The notes under the pieces were generated by a model, which saw nothing but the letters and a program-made list of their open reading frames with translations, was not told the DNA's origin and ran no database searches. A stretch of 64,000 bases of DNA from Sphingomonas sp. TDK1 (lineage in GTDB: Bacteria > Pseudomonadota > Alphaproteobacteria > Sphingomonadales > Sphingomonadaceae): the NCBI RefSeq assembly GCF_001650735.1, contig NZ_LXVY01000034.1, forward strand, positions 124,001-188,000, in the 5' to 3' direction. A program made the position numbers and the translations under genes. Below are positions 33,966 to 44,104 of this stretch, in pieces. Each line of letters begins with the position of its first letter. Position 1 is the stretch's first letter.

Positions 33966-35285
33966 TCATCGCGTGCGAATGCTGGTCCGGTAGTGTCCCG
34001 CCCACCGGAAAACGCAACCGATCGCAAGCCATCCGATCAATAGCGCATACGGCCGCCAGTCTGCTTCGAAGCCGACGAAGATGAGGACCAGCGCGCAGAG
34101 GGCGCCCGCATAGGAAACGAACCGCATCGGGCCGGGGGCGAGCCTGAAGGCCGCCGCTGCGTAGATTTCGGGGTGGCGTTCGGTCACGCGGGCCGCGGAC
34201 AGGCAGATGCTCGCATATTTGAGCAGGTTGGGGATGTTCACCGCCAGAAACAAGAAGGTCAGCTCCATCGGCAGGAACAGGCCCGCACAGCCGATCGCGA
34301 AGACGGCGAGCAGCGCGACATGGGGCGTCTTCCAGCGCGGATGGACGCGGGCGAAGGCGGCAGGGAGCATGCCGGCGGTGCCCATCGCATAGAGGCTGCG
34401 GCTGAACATTGCGAACATGGCGTTGAGCGACTTGCCGATCGACAGCACCGCCGCGAGCACGATCAGCGGGGTCGCGATCGGGCCCATGAACTGCTTGGCG
34501 GCATCGAGGATCGGGGCCTGGCTCGCTCCCAGCGCGGGGGCGCCGAGCACACCCAGCGCGACGAAGCCGACCGCAAGATAAAGCAGCGTCGCCGAACCGA
34601 TCGAAAGCGCGATGCCGAGCGGGATGGTGCGCCGGCTGTCGGCGACTTCGGCCCCGGCTTCGGTCGCCGCCTCGATGCCGAAGAACAGGCCCATCAGCAG
34701 CGGCGTGGCGGCGATCATGCCATGCCAGCCTTGCGGGAACATCGGCTCGAAATGGCGGAGCTCCATTGCGGTTGCGCCGCCCCACAGGACGAAGATCGCG
34801 AACAGGATCAGCATGCCGACGAGCAGGATCTTCTGCGCCCGCGCGGCGATATGGACGCCGAACAGGTTGAGCAGCAGCGCTAGCAGCAGCGCCAGGAACA
34901 TGGTCGGCTTCACCGGCAGCGGCACCAGCATCGATCCATACCGGACCATGACGAGCGCCAGCACCACCATTGCGCCCATGTTCGCAAGGATCCGGGCCCA
35001 GCCGATGAAGAAGCCCCAGTGCGGGCTCAGGAACCGGGCGGGCCAGGCAAAGGAGGCGCCGGACACCGGCAGCGCCGAACCGAGAAAGGCATAGCTGACG
35101 GCAATCAGATACATCGGCAGCGCCGCGACCAGCGCGGAGAGCAGCATCGCCGGTCCGGCGATTGCGGCAGCCGGTGCGATCGCCGAGAAGATAGAGACGC
35201 CCACGGCGGTCCCGAGCCCCATTGCGACCACGCCGCCGAGATCGATGCCCTTTGCCAGCGCGACGTCGCCTGTACGCTCCGTCAC
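33966..35285 (-). CDS. APC-superfamily amino acid permease
   Basis: 439-residue inner-membrane transporter with about 12 helices. The first helix carries the APC glycine motif (GLGTAVGVSIFSAIAPAAA) and helix 6 region reads FFGIEAATEAGAEVADSRR, the conserved loop of amino-acid/polyamine permeases. ATG 35285 overlaps the stop of the preceding S10 peptidase gene by four bases. It is the last gene of the operon TonB receptor, aminotransferase, S10 peptidase, permease, so it likely imports amino acids or small peptides released in the periplasm. Confidence 0.9.
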   Translation of the reverse strand: MTERTGDVALAKGIDLGGVVAMGLGTAVGVSIFSAIAPAAAIAGPAMLLSALVAALPMYLIAVSYAFLGSALPVSGASFAWPARFLSPHWGFFIGWARILANMGAMVVLALVMVRYGSMLVPLPVKPTMFLALLLALLLNLFGVHIAARAQKILLVGMLILFAIFVLWGGATAMELRHFEPMFPQGWHGMIAATPLLMGLFFGIEAATEAGAEVADSRRTIPLGIALSIGSATLLYLAVGFVALGVLGAPALGASQAPILDAAKQFMGPIATPLIVLAAVLSIGKSLNAMFAMFSRSLYAMGTAGMLPAAFARVHPRWKTPHVALLAVFAIGCAGLFLPMELTFLFLAVNIPNLLKYASICLSAARVTERHPEIYAAAAFRLAPGPMRFVSYAGALCALVLIFVGFEADWRPYALLIGWLAIGCVFRWAGHYRTSIRTR

Positions 35286-36748
35286 TGCTTGGTGCCCGCG
35301 ATCAGGAAGGCGCGGATGTCGGCGACCAGTTTCTTCCAGCTGGCATCATCCGAATAGGCGACATGGCCGGCAGGATAGAGCGCGTTGCGATAGCGGCCGG
35401 TGGGGAGCGAGGATTGGGCGAACAGGTAATCGGCAGCGCCGACGGTGGTGGTCAGATCGAACAGGCCGGTGCCGACGAACAGCCGGAGTCGGGGGTTGGC
35501 GGCCATGTTCTTCTCGAGCTCGGCCATGAACGGCCAATCGTTGAACGGCGAATCCCCCGCGCCATAGGCCCAGTCGCCGGGGAAGCGGGCGATCACCTTG
35601 TAGGAGGAGGGATCGGCCACCCCGATCCGCTTGAGCTCGCCCAGCATTGCCTTGCCATACAGATCGGAGACAGCCGAGAAAGCGTCGGGGCCGACGGTTT
35701 CGCCGGCGTCGGCTGCGCGCGGCGCAGTGTAGCGCGCGTCGTAGCGGCCGAGCACCTTGCCCTCGCTTCTCAACAGTTCGACGCGGAACCGTTCCTTCGA
35801 GATGCGCAGGTCGTGCGCCAGGTAATAGCCGCGCGGAAGGCCGGTCAGGTCTTCGAGCTTGGCCGCAATTTCCCCGCGGGTGGCCGCGTCGAGCGCCGCG
35901 CCGCGGAACAGCGCATCGAGATAGGCGGGCCCAAAGCCCTTCGCCTCGGCAGCGCTCGCGGCGGGATCGCAGGCGGCGGGGCGCTTGTGGTGATAACAGG
36001 CGATGGCCGCGAGCGTCGGCAGCGAGATCGGATAGGTGACGACGTTGTCCGGGCGCTGCGACGTCTCGATTATGTTGAGAGCTTGGCCGAGCAGCAGCAC
36101 GCCGCGTACCTGCAGGGCGGGGTCGCGCAGGCGCAGCGCCTCGACCATCGCGGCGGCGCGGATCGTGCCATAGCTTTCGCCCAGGATGTAGAGCGGCGCA
36201 CCGCTGCGGCCATGCGCGGCCAGCCACTGCTGCGCGAGCTGCGCCACCGCATCGGCATCGCCCTTCACCGACTGGTAGAAGCTGCGATCGGCGTCCTCGG
36301 CGATGGCGGAGAAGCCGGTGCCGGGCGGATCGAGGAACACCAGATCGGCGAGGTCGAGCAAGGTCGCTGGATTGGCCGAGACCGCTGCTTCGGCCGGCAG
36401 CGGCGCGGCGGGATCCTGCGGCACCAGCGCCCGCATCGGACCGAGCGCCCCCACGTTGAGATAGGCAGACGCGGCGCCCGGGCCGCCGTTGAAGAGAAAC
36501 AGGACCGGGCGATCAGCCCGTGCGGGACCGGTGTAGGATACATAGCCGGCGGTCGCGTCCTGCTTGCCCGGCGTGCTGGCGACCGGGACCAACCCGACTT
36601 CCGTCTGGACGTTCACCCGCTTGCCGGCGATCCTGACCACCTGGTCGCTGCGCGCCTGCATCTGCGCCAGCGCCGGGCTGGCGAGCAGGGCGGCGGCCAT
36701 GCAGACGGTGCTTGCCAGCAGGCTCCGGAAATTCTTCCGCATCCTCAT
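35282..36748 (-). CDS. S10-family serine carboxypeptidase (first of three)
   Basis: 488 residues with a signal peptide (MRMRKNFRSLLASTVCMAAALLASPALAQ region, cleavage after ALA). Periplasmic exopeptidase that removes C-terminal residues. Catalytic triad visible: FLFNGGPGAAS oxyanion loop, ILGESYGTIRA (Ser), GTGLFDLTTTV (Asp) and YPAGHVAYSDD (His). ATG 36748 overlaps the aminotransferase stop by four bases; ATG 36742 with AGGAAGG six bases upstream is equally possible. Coupled to the permease gene downstream. Confidence 0.92.
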   Translation of the reverse strand: MRMRKNFRSLLASTVCMAAALLASPALAQMQARSDQVVRIAGKRVNVQTEVGLVPVASTPGKQDATAGYVSYTGPARADRPVLFLFNGGPGAASAYLNVGALGPMRALVPQDPAAPLPAEAAVSANPATLLDLADLVFLDPPGTGFSAIAEDADRSFYQSVKGDADAVAQLAQQWLAAHGRSGAPLYILGESYGTIRAAAMVEALRLRDPALQVRGVLLLGQALNIIETSQRPDNVVTYPISLPTLAAIACYHHKRPAACDPAASAAEAKGFGPAYLDALFRGAALDAATRGEIAAKLEDLTGLPRGYYLAHDLRISKERFRVELLRSEGKVLGRYDARYTAPRAADAGETVGPDAFSAVSDLYGKAMLGELKRIGVADPSSYKVIARFPGDWAYGAGDSPFNDWPFMAELEKNMAANPRLRLFVGTGLFDLTTTVGAADYLFAQSSLPTGRYRNALYPAGHVAYSDDASWKKLVADIRAFLIAGTKQ

Positions 36749-37953
36749 CCTTCCTGCTTCTTCCGATAGCGGATCAGGCCCTCGGTCAAGGCGTGGAGGC
36801 CATAATCCACGTCCGCCGGCGCGCGGGCGAAGCCGATGCGGATATGCCCGGGCGCGCCGAAATACTCGCCTGGCGCAACGATGACCCCGCAACGGTCCGC
36901 CAGCCATTCGGAAAAGGCGATGCTGTTCTGAATGCCGAGCAGCCTGGGGAAGGCGATGCAGCCGAAATCGGGCAGGGCGCCTTCCAGCAGCCCTTCGTCG
37001 AGCCAGTGGCGATGATAGGATTCGATGATGGGGCGCGCCCGCGACATGATCCGGCTGCGATAGCCTTCGAACATCTTGGGCTGCTCGAGCACCAGCGCGG
37101 CAAAAGCATGGGCGAGATTCGAAACGCCGAAGTCGATCTCCTCGGCCAGCGCCCGGATCCGGCCGATGCGGCCCGGCTCGCCGACGATCCAGCCGCAGCG
37201 CAGCGTGCTGAGCCCATGCGACTTGGTGAGGCTGCTCACGCTGATCAGCGCCGGCGAAATGCCGGCGGCCGGGCGCGGACGCAGCGCCGCATCGACATAA
37301 TCGCCATAAACCTCGTCTACGATCACGGTGAGTCCGCGGGCTTCGGCAATCTCGCCGATCGCGCGCAGGGTTTCCCGGTCCAACGACATGCCGGAAGGGT
37401 TGTGAAGGTCGGACAGCACGATAAGCCGCGTCCTGGGGCCGATCCGCGCGGCGAGCTCGTCGGGATCGATCGTGAACCGGTCGCCGCGCCGCTCGAAGCG
37501 ATCGACGCCGAAGCCATTGGTCTCGGCGATCTTGTGGAACAGGTCGAACCCCGGATTTTCCACCAGCACCCGATCGCCCGGCGCCAGCATCGCACGGTAG
37601 ATCAGCGACAGCGCCCCCGTCGCGCCGGTCGTGCACAGCACCTGCTCCGCCGGGACTGAATAGCGCCGGGCAAGTTGCTCGACGACATAGGGGTTTCCGC
37701 TCGCGAAGGCACTGGTGTAGCGCGAGGTAATCGGCTCCGAAAAGCCTTCGACAATGATCTGGCGCAGCAGCTCGAAGGGCTCCGGCACCGAACTGTCGAA
37801 CAGGCTTACCAGCAGATTGCGCTCCGAACGAACGGCGCGGATCACTCTGCGCACCCAATGCGAATAGGATTCCCCAGCCGGCGCTCCGGCGCCAGGGTTT
37901 TCCGCTTCGCCAGAGGGCGCGGGGGGAAGGTCGGTACGTTCCGGCCGGTTCAT
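36745..37953 (-). CDS. PLP-dependent aminotransferase, class I/II
   Basis: 402-residue cytoplasmic enzyme of the AspC/MalY fold. Seen: CTTGATGALSLIYRAML near the phosphate-binding turn, VLVENPGFDLF, LHNPSG, VDEVYGDYV (Asp for the pyridine nitrogen), SVSSLTKSHGLSTLRCGW with the PLP lysine, and RIGFAR with the substrate Arg. ATG 37953 was chosen because the upstream extension is the end of the receptor gene read in another frame. Lies between the TonB receptor and the S10 peptidase. Substrate amino acid unknown. Confidence 0.9.
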   Translation of the reverse strand: MNRPERTDLPPAPSGEAENPGAGAPAGESYSHWVRRVIRAVRSERNLLVSLFDSSVPEPFELLRQIIVEGFSEPITSRYTSAFASGNPYVVEQLARRYSVPAEQVLCTTGATGALSLIYRAMLAPGDRVLVENPGFDLFHKIAETNGFGVDRFERRGDRFTIDPDELAARIGPRTRLIVLSDLHNPSGMSLDRETLRAIGEIAEARGLTVIVDEVYGDYVDAALRPRPAAGISPALISVSSLTKSHGLSTLRCGWIVGEPGRIGRIRALAEEIDFGVSNLAHAFAALVLEQPKMFEGYRSRIMSRARPIIESYHRHWLDEGLLEGALPDFGCIAFPRLLGIQNSIAFSEWLADRCGVIVAPGEYFGAPGHIRIGFARAPADVDYGLHALTEGLIRYRKKQEG

Positions 37954-38035
37954 GTTCTGGTTCGTTTTCCGTCCGTGGCAGGGTTCAAGCCTGTGGGTGC
38001 CGCCCGGCTCGGCACGGAGCCGGGCGGCCGAGGTG

Positions 38036-41000
38036 TCACTTGAGCTTGATGGTAGCGCCAACGAAGAACCGCCGCCCGAGAATGTCGCCATAGGCGATCT
38101 GCGGGTAGGATGGTGCCTTGTCGGTGAGGTTGTCCACGCCGGCGCGCAGCGCGAACGTGCCGAGATCGGCTTGCGTCGAGATGCTGTGAACCACGTTCGC
38201 GCTCAGGATCGGCGTCGGCGTCGTCTCGATGGTGGCGTCCGCCGCCGAGCGGGTGCGGCCGCGATAATCGAGCTGATAGGTCAGGCGGAACGGGCCCTTT
38301 TCGTAGACCGCGTTGAACTGCCCCACCCAGCTTGGGCTGAGATAGGTGTCGTCGGTGCGGGTGAAGGTGGTGCCGGTCACCGAGCGGGTGAGCAGCGCGT
38401 TGTGCGTCGCCACCGCGCGCAGGCCGAGTTTGCCGATATCGCCGCCGCCGAACACGTCCGACAGCGCGAAGCGATAATCGATCATGTAGGTCTCGCCGCG
38501 ATACTTGATCACGCCGGCGTTGAAGGTGGTGGTGGTGCCGGTGAGCACCGAACCGCCGATCGCCGTTGCGCTTGGGTTGGCGATCCGCGAGAAGGCGCTG
38601 CACACTGCGGCACTCGGGCTCGCCTCATCATAGCAGGCAGCCATGAAGTCCGCGGTGGTGAACGGCGACAGGCCGTCCTTCAGATCGATCTGGACGCGAT
38701 CGGCGCTGACCGTCAGGCCCGGCACGAAGCGCGGCTGGAAGACGATGCCATAGGTCAGCGTGTCGGAAATCTCGTTGCTCAGGCTGCGATTGCCGCCGCT
38801 GGTGATCGTGGCGATGCTGAAATTCTCGGCCGGATCCTGGAAGCGGGCAAGCCGCGCCGCTGCGCTCAGCCCCGCGCCCGTCCCGTCGGGATCGACGCCA
38901 TAGCCGGTATTGGCCGCGAACAGCGCAAGGCAGTTCGCCCGGCGCGCGGCCGGGTTGGGGCCGCTGTTGATCCGGTCCGCATCGCACGGATCGAAGCCCA
39001 CCGAGCCAAGGCCCGTCGAGGTCGGCGCAAGCAGCTGGGTCAGCGTCGGCGCGCGGAAGTTTCGGCTGCGCGAGCCGCGCAGGGTAAGCCCGCCGGTCAC
39101 TTCCCAGCGCAGCCCGACGTCCCAGACATTCTCGGTGCCGGCGAGCGAATTGTCGACGTAGCGGAACGCGCCCTTCAGCTCGAGCGCCTTGACCAGCGGC
39201 AGGGTGAAGTCCTTGCCGATCAGCGGGATCGAAAGCTCGGCCGAAAGTTCGTCGGTATTGTAGCCGCCGGACTGGGCGGTCTGGGTCGAACCGTCGCCGA
39301 AGATGCCTTGCAGGTTCGCGGTGAGCGGCGAGTAACGCGCGCGCTCGTCGCGATGCTCATAGGCGGTGCTGAACGCCACATCGCCCATCGGCAGGCTGAA
39401 CAGCGAACCACCGAGCGTGGCGAGCAGGTCGACCTGCTCGTTGGTCCAGTCCATGCCCGCGCGGGTGCTCACATAATCGCGCGCCGCCTGGCTGACAGTG
39501 CCGCGGCCGAACGGATTGATCGGGGCGCAGCTCGGATCGTTGTTGGTGGTGTTGGCATCGGCATTGATCGCGCAGACCACCTGGCCGCCGCTCAGCACCG
39601 CGTTGATCGCATTGTTGTAGCGGCTGTTGATGACTTCCCAGCTGCGCTGCTTGCCCTCGACCCGGCCATAACTGCCCGAGACCGACCAGTAGAAGTCGCG
39701 CGCGCCGACGTCGAAGTCGCCGTCGAGCGTGAGAAGCGCGCGATAGGTATCGGTGGTGGTGGTGCGGGTGGCGTTCGGCACCAGGTCATAGAAATATTTG
39801 GACAGATAGAGCGGCGCGCCGGCGGCGAAGCTGGGCGAGATCGCGCTCAGCGCGGCCTTGGCCTGGCTGGTGAGAAAGCCGTTGTTGATCGTGAAGGCGA
39901 TCGGCCCGGCATAGGTGCCGGCGTTCAGCGTGGTGCGGCTGTTGCCCTGCGGGATCTCGCTGCCTTTGGTGCGTGCGAACAGCAGCTCGGTCGAGACCTT
40001 CACCCGATCGCTCAGGTCGTAATGGCCGATCAGGTTGGCGGTGTAGCGTTCCACGCCGGTGCGCAGGCCGGCCAGTTCCTGATAGGCAAAGCCGTCACCG
40101 CCCGAAGCGAAGGGAATCCCCTGGATCGCGCCCGTGTTGTAGGACACGACGTTGCCTGCGGAATCGAACTGCAGCGCGCTGCCGCTGGCGCTGCGCGCCA
40201 GGAAGTTGGGCGGCGGCGCAGGGCGGGTGAAGATCACGCCGTTGCCGTTGAAGGGCCAGAAGGCGGCGTTGAAGATTTCCTTCACCGCGGGGATGCCGTC
40301 GCTCGGGCCGGTATCCGCCGCGTTGCTGACGGTCAGGCGGCCAAGATTGGAGAGCGGGCGATCCGAGAAGCGCAGGATCGGCGACTTGGACCAACCCATA
40401 TCGATCGCGACATTGCCGCGGCCGCCGGCGAAGTTGGTGCCCGCCGTACCGCGCAGGCTATAGGTGGCATAGTCGCCGCGCGAGGAGATGCCGGTCTGCC
40501 CGTCCAGCACGAGGCCGGTGAAGTCGGACTTGAGGATATAGTTGACCACGCCCGCGATCGCGTCCGAGCCGTACACGGCGGCGCCGCCGCCCTGAAAGAC
40601 TTCGACCCGCTCGAGCAGGCCGAGCGGGATGATGTTGGAATCGACCTGCGCGTCGCCCACGCCGCCGGGATCGCCGATGCCCGAGCTGCTGGTGACCATG
40701 CGGCGGCCGTTTACGAGGGTAAGCGTGCGGCCGGCGCCCAGACCGAACAGGTTCGGCGCCTGGATGCCCGATCCGCTGGCCTCGCCCGAGCCGTCGGCCT
40801 GGTTGAGCACGGGAACGTTGGAGGGCAGGTCGTTCAGCGCGTCGGCGGCGCTGGTGTAGCCGCGATCGATGATCGCCTGCTGGCCGATGACCGAGACCGG
40901 CGCGGCGTTATCGGATTCCGGGCGACGGATGCGCGATCCGGTGACGATGATCGGCTCGCCGGCCTCGCTCGCCGTGGTGCTGCCGTCCTGCGGCGCGGCT

Positions 41001-41092
41001 TCCTGTGCCAGCGCCGGCATCGCAGCCACGGCGGCGAACAGCGCGGTCGATGCCATCAGCCGGCGCGCGATGCGGGTATGTGTGTTTGTCAT
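38036..41092 (-). CDS. TonB-dependent receptor of the peptide locus
   Basis: 1018 residues. Signal peptide MTNTHTRIARRLMASTALFA to ~30; TonB box near EPIIVTGSRIRR; plug with SDALNDLP-like segment (ADALNDLPSNVPVL), RTLTLVNGRRMV, ERVEVFQGGGAAVYGSDAIAG; long barrel ending RFFVGATIKLK. No STN domain. This TGSRI type is common in sphingomonads and xanthomonads for peptides or plant-derived compounds. ATG 41092 has AAAGGGG five bases upstream. First gene of a four-gene operon with aminotransferase, carboxypeptidase and permease, so the ligand is probably a peptide or modified amino acid. Confidence 0.93.
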   Translation of the reverse strand: MTNTHTRIARRLMASTALFAAVAAMPALAQEAAPQDGSTTASEAGEPIIVTGSRIRRPESDNAAPVSVIGQQAIIDRGYTSAADALNDLPSNVPVLNQADGSGEASGSGIQAPNLFGLGAGRTLTLVNGRRMVTSSSGIGDPGGVGDAQVDSNIIPLGLLERVEVFQGGGAAVYGSDAIAGVVNYILKSDFTGLVLDGQTGISSRGDYATYSLRGTAGTNFAGGRGNVAIDMGWSKSPILRFSDRPLSNLGRLTVSNAADTGPSDGIPAVKEIFNAAFWPFNGNGVIFTRPAPPPNFLARSASGSALQFDSAGNVVSYNTGAIQGIPFASGGDGFAYQELAGLRTGVERYTANLIGHYDLSDRVKVSTELLFARTKGSEIPQGNSRTTLNAGTYAGPIAFTINNGFLTSQAKAALSAISPSFAAGAPLYLSKYFYDLVPNATRTTTTDTYRALLTLDGDFDVGARDFYWSVSGSYGRVEGKQRSWEVINSRYNNAINAVLSGGQVVCAINADANTTNNDPSCAPINPFGRGTVSQAARDYVSTRAGMDWTNEQVDLLATLGGSLFSLPMGDVAFSTAYEHRDERARYSPLTANLQGIFGDGSTQTAQSGGYNTDELSAELSIPLIGKDFTLPLVKALELKGAFRYVDNSLAGTENVWDVGLRWEVTGGLTLRGSRSRNFRAPTLTQLLAPTSTGLGSVGFDPCDADRINSGPNPAARRANCLALFAANTGYGVDPDGTGAGLSAAARLARFQDPAENFSIATITSGGNRSLSNEISDTLTYGIVFQPRFVPGLTVSADRVQIDLKDGLSPFTTADFMAACYDEASPSAAVCSAFSRIANPSATAIGGSVLTGTTTTFNAGVIKYRGETYMIDYRFALSDVFGGGDIGKLGLRAVATHNALLTRSVTGTTFTRTDDTYLSPSWVGQFNAVYEKGPFRLTYQLDYRGRTRSAADATIETTPTPILSANVVHSISTQADLGTFALRAGVDNLTDKAPSYPQIAYGDILGRRFFVGATIKLK

Positions 41093-41253
41093 GCTACCCC
41101 TTTCTCCCTGAAATGCGCTCCGGTGGCCTGTGCGGCTCTTTCCCGGATCGGCATCAGGATAAGCGGGTGGGGCGGAATTTTTTGGCCCAAGCCGCGCCCG
41201 GTAGCGAAAAATATGAAACACAAACGCAATCTGGGGCCAAGGTTGTGCAAGAT

Positions 41254-42681
41254 TTATGCTGAGGGTCGCAGGAATGCCGCGAGATCCTTGCCGAAACGCA
41301 GCGTCTCACGCCTTTCCTCATACATCATGTGACCGCCGGCATAGCAGCGTAGGGTGAAGCGGGCGGCGACTGCCTTGGGCAAACTGGCCGCCACCGCTTC
41401 GTTGCCCGCACAGCTATTGAGCGAGTCGTACAGGCCGGTCGCGACCCAGGCGCGCAGGTGCGGCGCCTTTTCCATCGCGCGTAGTGTCCAGGGCTGGGAA
41501 GGGCTGGGTGGCCCTTCGCCAGCGCGGGCGCGCGCGAGCGAGTCCGGCGTGATCGGCGCCTGGTCATATTGCCACTGGTTGCCCGCCTCGCTTTCCGGCG
41601 CGTCGATCCCGGCATAGCGGCCGGCGCGATAGCCCAGGGTCGTGCGATAATAATCGAGCACGATGCTGGCATCCGCATGCTCGTCTTCGGGCGCGCCGGT
41701 CTTGCGCATGTCGAACAGGCCGAGCGTCTTGCCCTGGCCGGCGAGCAGTCCGGTGCGGAAGGCGCGGGGCGAAACCCACAGCGTCTTGGCGTCGATCGTC
41801 GAGGGATCGAGCCCCTGGAAGCGCGCGAGCGCGGCGATCACCTCCGCACGGGCCGCAACGGAGAGCGCATCGGGGGCGGTAAGGGCAGGGACATAGACCT
41901 GCTCGGCCCAGCGCCGGGCCTCGGCCAGCGCGCGCGGCGGATCGGCCTGGAGCGCGGGCGCGAGCCTGCCCAGCGCCAGCGCGGTGGCGGTGCGGTTGAC
42001 CAGCGACAGCGCGCGCAACTGGTTGCGATCGGGCATGTCGCCGAGCGGGATGCCGCCCGAGATCAGCGCGATGCCGGCCACCGGCACCTTCGCGTCGATC
42101 AGCCGCTCCGCCACGCCGGCGGCGCGCCAGGTGCCGAAGCTCTCGCCGACCAGATAGAGCGGGGATGCCGCCCGGCGATAGGCGCTGCGGAAATCGGTCA
42201 CAAAGCCTGCCACCGAAGCGATGTCCGCATTGGTGCCGTAGAAATCGGCGGCATGCACGGGGTCGTCCGCCGTGCTGAACCCGGTGCCGATGGGATCGAC
42301 GAAGACGAGATCGCTCGCGCCGAGCGGGCTCGCCGCATTGTCCACCAGCGTGCCGCCTCGCAGGATGCGCGGGCCGACCGCGTGGAACTGCAGCGTACGC
42401 GAATCCGCACCCGGGCCGCCGTTCCAGACGAAGCTCAGCGGCCGTCGCTTGCCGCCGTGGACCAGATAGGCCGTGTAGAAGATCCTGCCGCGTGCCTCGC
42501 CGCGCAGGTTGCGCACCGGCAGCGTGCCGGCACAGGCGACATAGCGCAGCGCCTTGCCGCCAATCCGGGCGCTGTGCCACGTCTCGACGGCGTCGCCGGT
42601 GCAGGTTCGGGCACTGCCAGCGATCGGCACCAGCGATCCGGTGGCCAGCAGCACCGCACAATATAGCGCCCGAAGTTTCAT
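41254..42681 (-). CDS. S10-family serine carboxypeptidase (second)
   Basis: 475 residues, signal peptide MKLRALYCAVLLATGSLVPIAGSA. Triad motifs: FVWNGGPGADS, LVGESFGTWRA (Ser), WVATGLYDSLNSC (Asp) and CYAGGHMMYEE (His). More Cys-rich than its two neighbours (pairs such as CTGDAV/CAG and NSC/RCYAGG could form disulfides). Same strand as the receptor operon but 162 bases upstream of the receptor start, so it may share or precede that transcript. ATG 42681 gives a clean signal peptide. Confidence 0.9.
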   Translation of the reverse strand: MKLRALYCAVLLATGSLVPIAGSARTCTGDAVETWHSARIGGKALRYVACAGTLPVRNLRGEARGRIFYTAYLVHGGKRRPLSFVWNGGPGADSRTLQFHAVGPRILRGGTLVDNAASPLGASDLVFVDPIGTGFSTADDPVHAADFYGTNADIASVAGFVTDFRSAYRRAASPLYLVGESFGTWRAAGVAERLIDAKVPVAGIALISGGIPLGDMPDRNQLRALSLVNRTATALALGRLAPALQADPPRALAEARRWAEQVYVPALTAPDALSVAARAEVIAALARFQGLDPSTIDAKTLWVSPRAFRTGLLAGQGKTLGLFDMRKTGAPEDEHADASIVLDYYRTTLGYRAGRYAGIDAPESEAGNQWQYDQAPITPDSLARARAGEGPPSPSQPWTLRAMEKAPHLRAWVATGLYDSLNSCAGNEAVAASLPKAVAARFTLRCYAGGHMMYEERRETLRFGKDLAAFLRPSA

Positions 42682-42860
42682 CGGCGTACTCCCTCTGCAA
42701 GTGTCCTAGCCGAGGCGGCCAGCAATTTTTATGCGCAGGCGGGCGGCTCAGCGCGAAGACGTCGCCTCTGGCAGGGTGCATGTGCCGGTGGAAATCGGCA
42801 AAATCTATTCGTGGGACCGGCGCTAAGCTGGTCGGCAATTCGACAAGGGAAGGGCGGGGC

Positions 42861-44093
42861 ATGCGATCGGGCGTAACACGGCGCGACATTTTGGCGGGTG
42901 CCGGCGCCGCTCCCTTGGTCGTGCAGGCTGCATCCGCGACGGCGGCCAGCCCGCTGCTGCCCGACAAGGCAAGCTTCGCGCCGATGCCCGGCCCCTATCT
43001 GGATTCGGGAACGATGCACCCGATCCCGATCGGCGCCCGCGATGCAGTGCGCGCCTATCTCGATCAGCGCGCCAATACCGAGGGCCGTTATCCTACCGAT
43101 GCGGTCGAGACGCGCGTGAAGGCCAGCTTCGCCAAGCTCATCAACGCCGCGCCGGAGGAGATCGCCTTCGTCCAGAGCACCACGGCGGGCGAGCAGCTCG
43201 TCATCGACGGGCTGGACTTCCCGCGTGCCGGCGGACGGATCGTTACCGATACGCTGCACTTCTTCGGCTCCTTCTACCTCTATCAGGAACTGGCCAAGCA
43301 GGGCTTCGACGTCGCCTGGGTACGGCCCACCGAAAACCGCATCTCGATCGAGGCGATTGAAAAGGCGATCACGCCGGGCACCCGGCTGGTCGCGCTGTCG
43401 CTGGTGTCGACCTACAATGGCTTCGAGCATGACCTGAAGCGCGTGTGCGAGATCGCCCATGCCCGCGGCGCGCTGGTCTATGCCGACATCATCCACGCTG
43501 CGGGCACGGTGCCTGTCGACGTGCGTGCCACCAATGTCGATTTCGCGGCCACCGCCAGCTACAAATGGCTGATGGGCGATTTCGGGCTGGGCTTTCTCTA
43601 TGTCCGCGCCGATCTTCACGACCGGCTCAAGCGCACCCGCTATGGCTATTACCAGCTCGCGGCGTTCGCGCCACACGTCTATCCCTTCGATCCGCCCGGC
43701 GAGACCATCGCCGATGTCACGCCGCGCCCGGACATGGAGGGGCTGTTCGCCGGCGGCACCCACGCGCACACGGTTGTAGCGCAGCTCGATTGGTCGCTCG
43801 ACTATATCCTGAATCTCGGCGTCGACCGCATCGCCGCGCACCGCCAGCCGCTGATGGCGCGACTACGCGCGGGGCTCGTCGAGCGCGGCTATACGATCGT
43901 CACCCCTCCGGGCACCCGCACCCCGCTGCTGACCTGCGCGCTGGAGGGAGCCTATGCCAAACTCTCCGATCCGCTCAAGGCGGCGAAGGTGCAAATCACG
44001 CTGTCGCGCAACCGCTTCCGCGTCTGCCCGTCAATATTCAACGACGGGGACGATATCGAGCGGCTGCTCGCCGCGCTTCCCCGTATTTCCTGA
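42861..44093 (+). CDS. Tat-exported class V aminotransferase-fold enzyme
   Basis: 410 residues. N-terminus MRSGVTRRDILAGAGAAPLV has a twin-arginine signal (TRRDIL), so this PLP enzyme is probably exported folded to the periplasm. Fold of isopenicillin N epimerase/cysteine desulfurase type: FVQSTTAGEQLVIDGL, VYADIIHAAGTVPVDV (Asp), ATASYKWLMGDFGLGFLYV (PLP lysine) and NRFRVCPSIFNDGDDIERL at the end. ATG 42861 follows GGGCGGGGC. It is 12 bases before the third S10 gene and divergent from the second. It could racemise or deaminate amino acids outside the cytoplasm. Confidence 0.88.
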   Translation: MRSGVTRRDILAGAGAAPLVVQAASATAASPLLPDKASFAPMPGPYLDSGTMHPIPIGARDAVRAYLDQRANTEGRYPTDAVETRVKASFAKLINAAPEEIAFVQSTTAGEQLVIDGLDFPRAGGRIVTDTLHFFGSFYLYQELAKQGFDVAWVRPTENRISIEAIEKAITPGTRLVALSLVSTYNGFEHDLKRVCEIAHARGALVYADIIHAAGTVPVDVRATNVDFAATASYKWLMGDFGLGFLYVRADLHDRLKRTRYGYYQLAAFAPHVYPFDPPGETIADVTPRPDMEGLFAGGTHAHTVVAQLDWSLDYILNLGVDRIAAHRQPLMARLRAGLVERGYTIVTPPGTRTPLLTCALEGAYAKLSDPLKAAKVQITLSRNRFRVCPSIFNDGDDIERLLAALPRIS

Positions 44094-44104
44094 AAGGCCC
44101 CCCG

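Noticed and set aside
37952..41332. Plus-strand open frame of 1126 codons opposite the TonB receptor
   Set aside because: Composition is Arg/Ala/Gly/Asp-rich without domains. It is the antisense shadow of a well-supported receptor gene in high-GC DNA.
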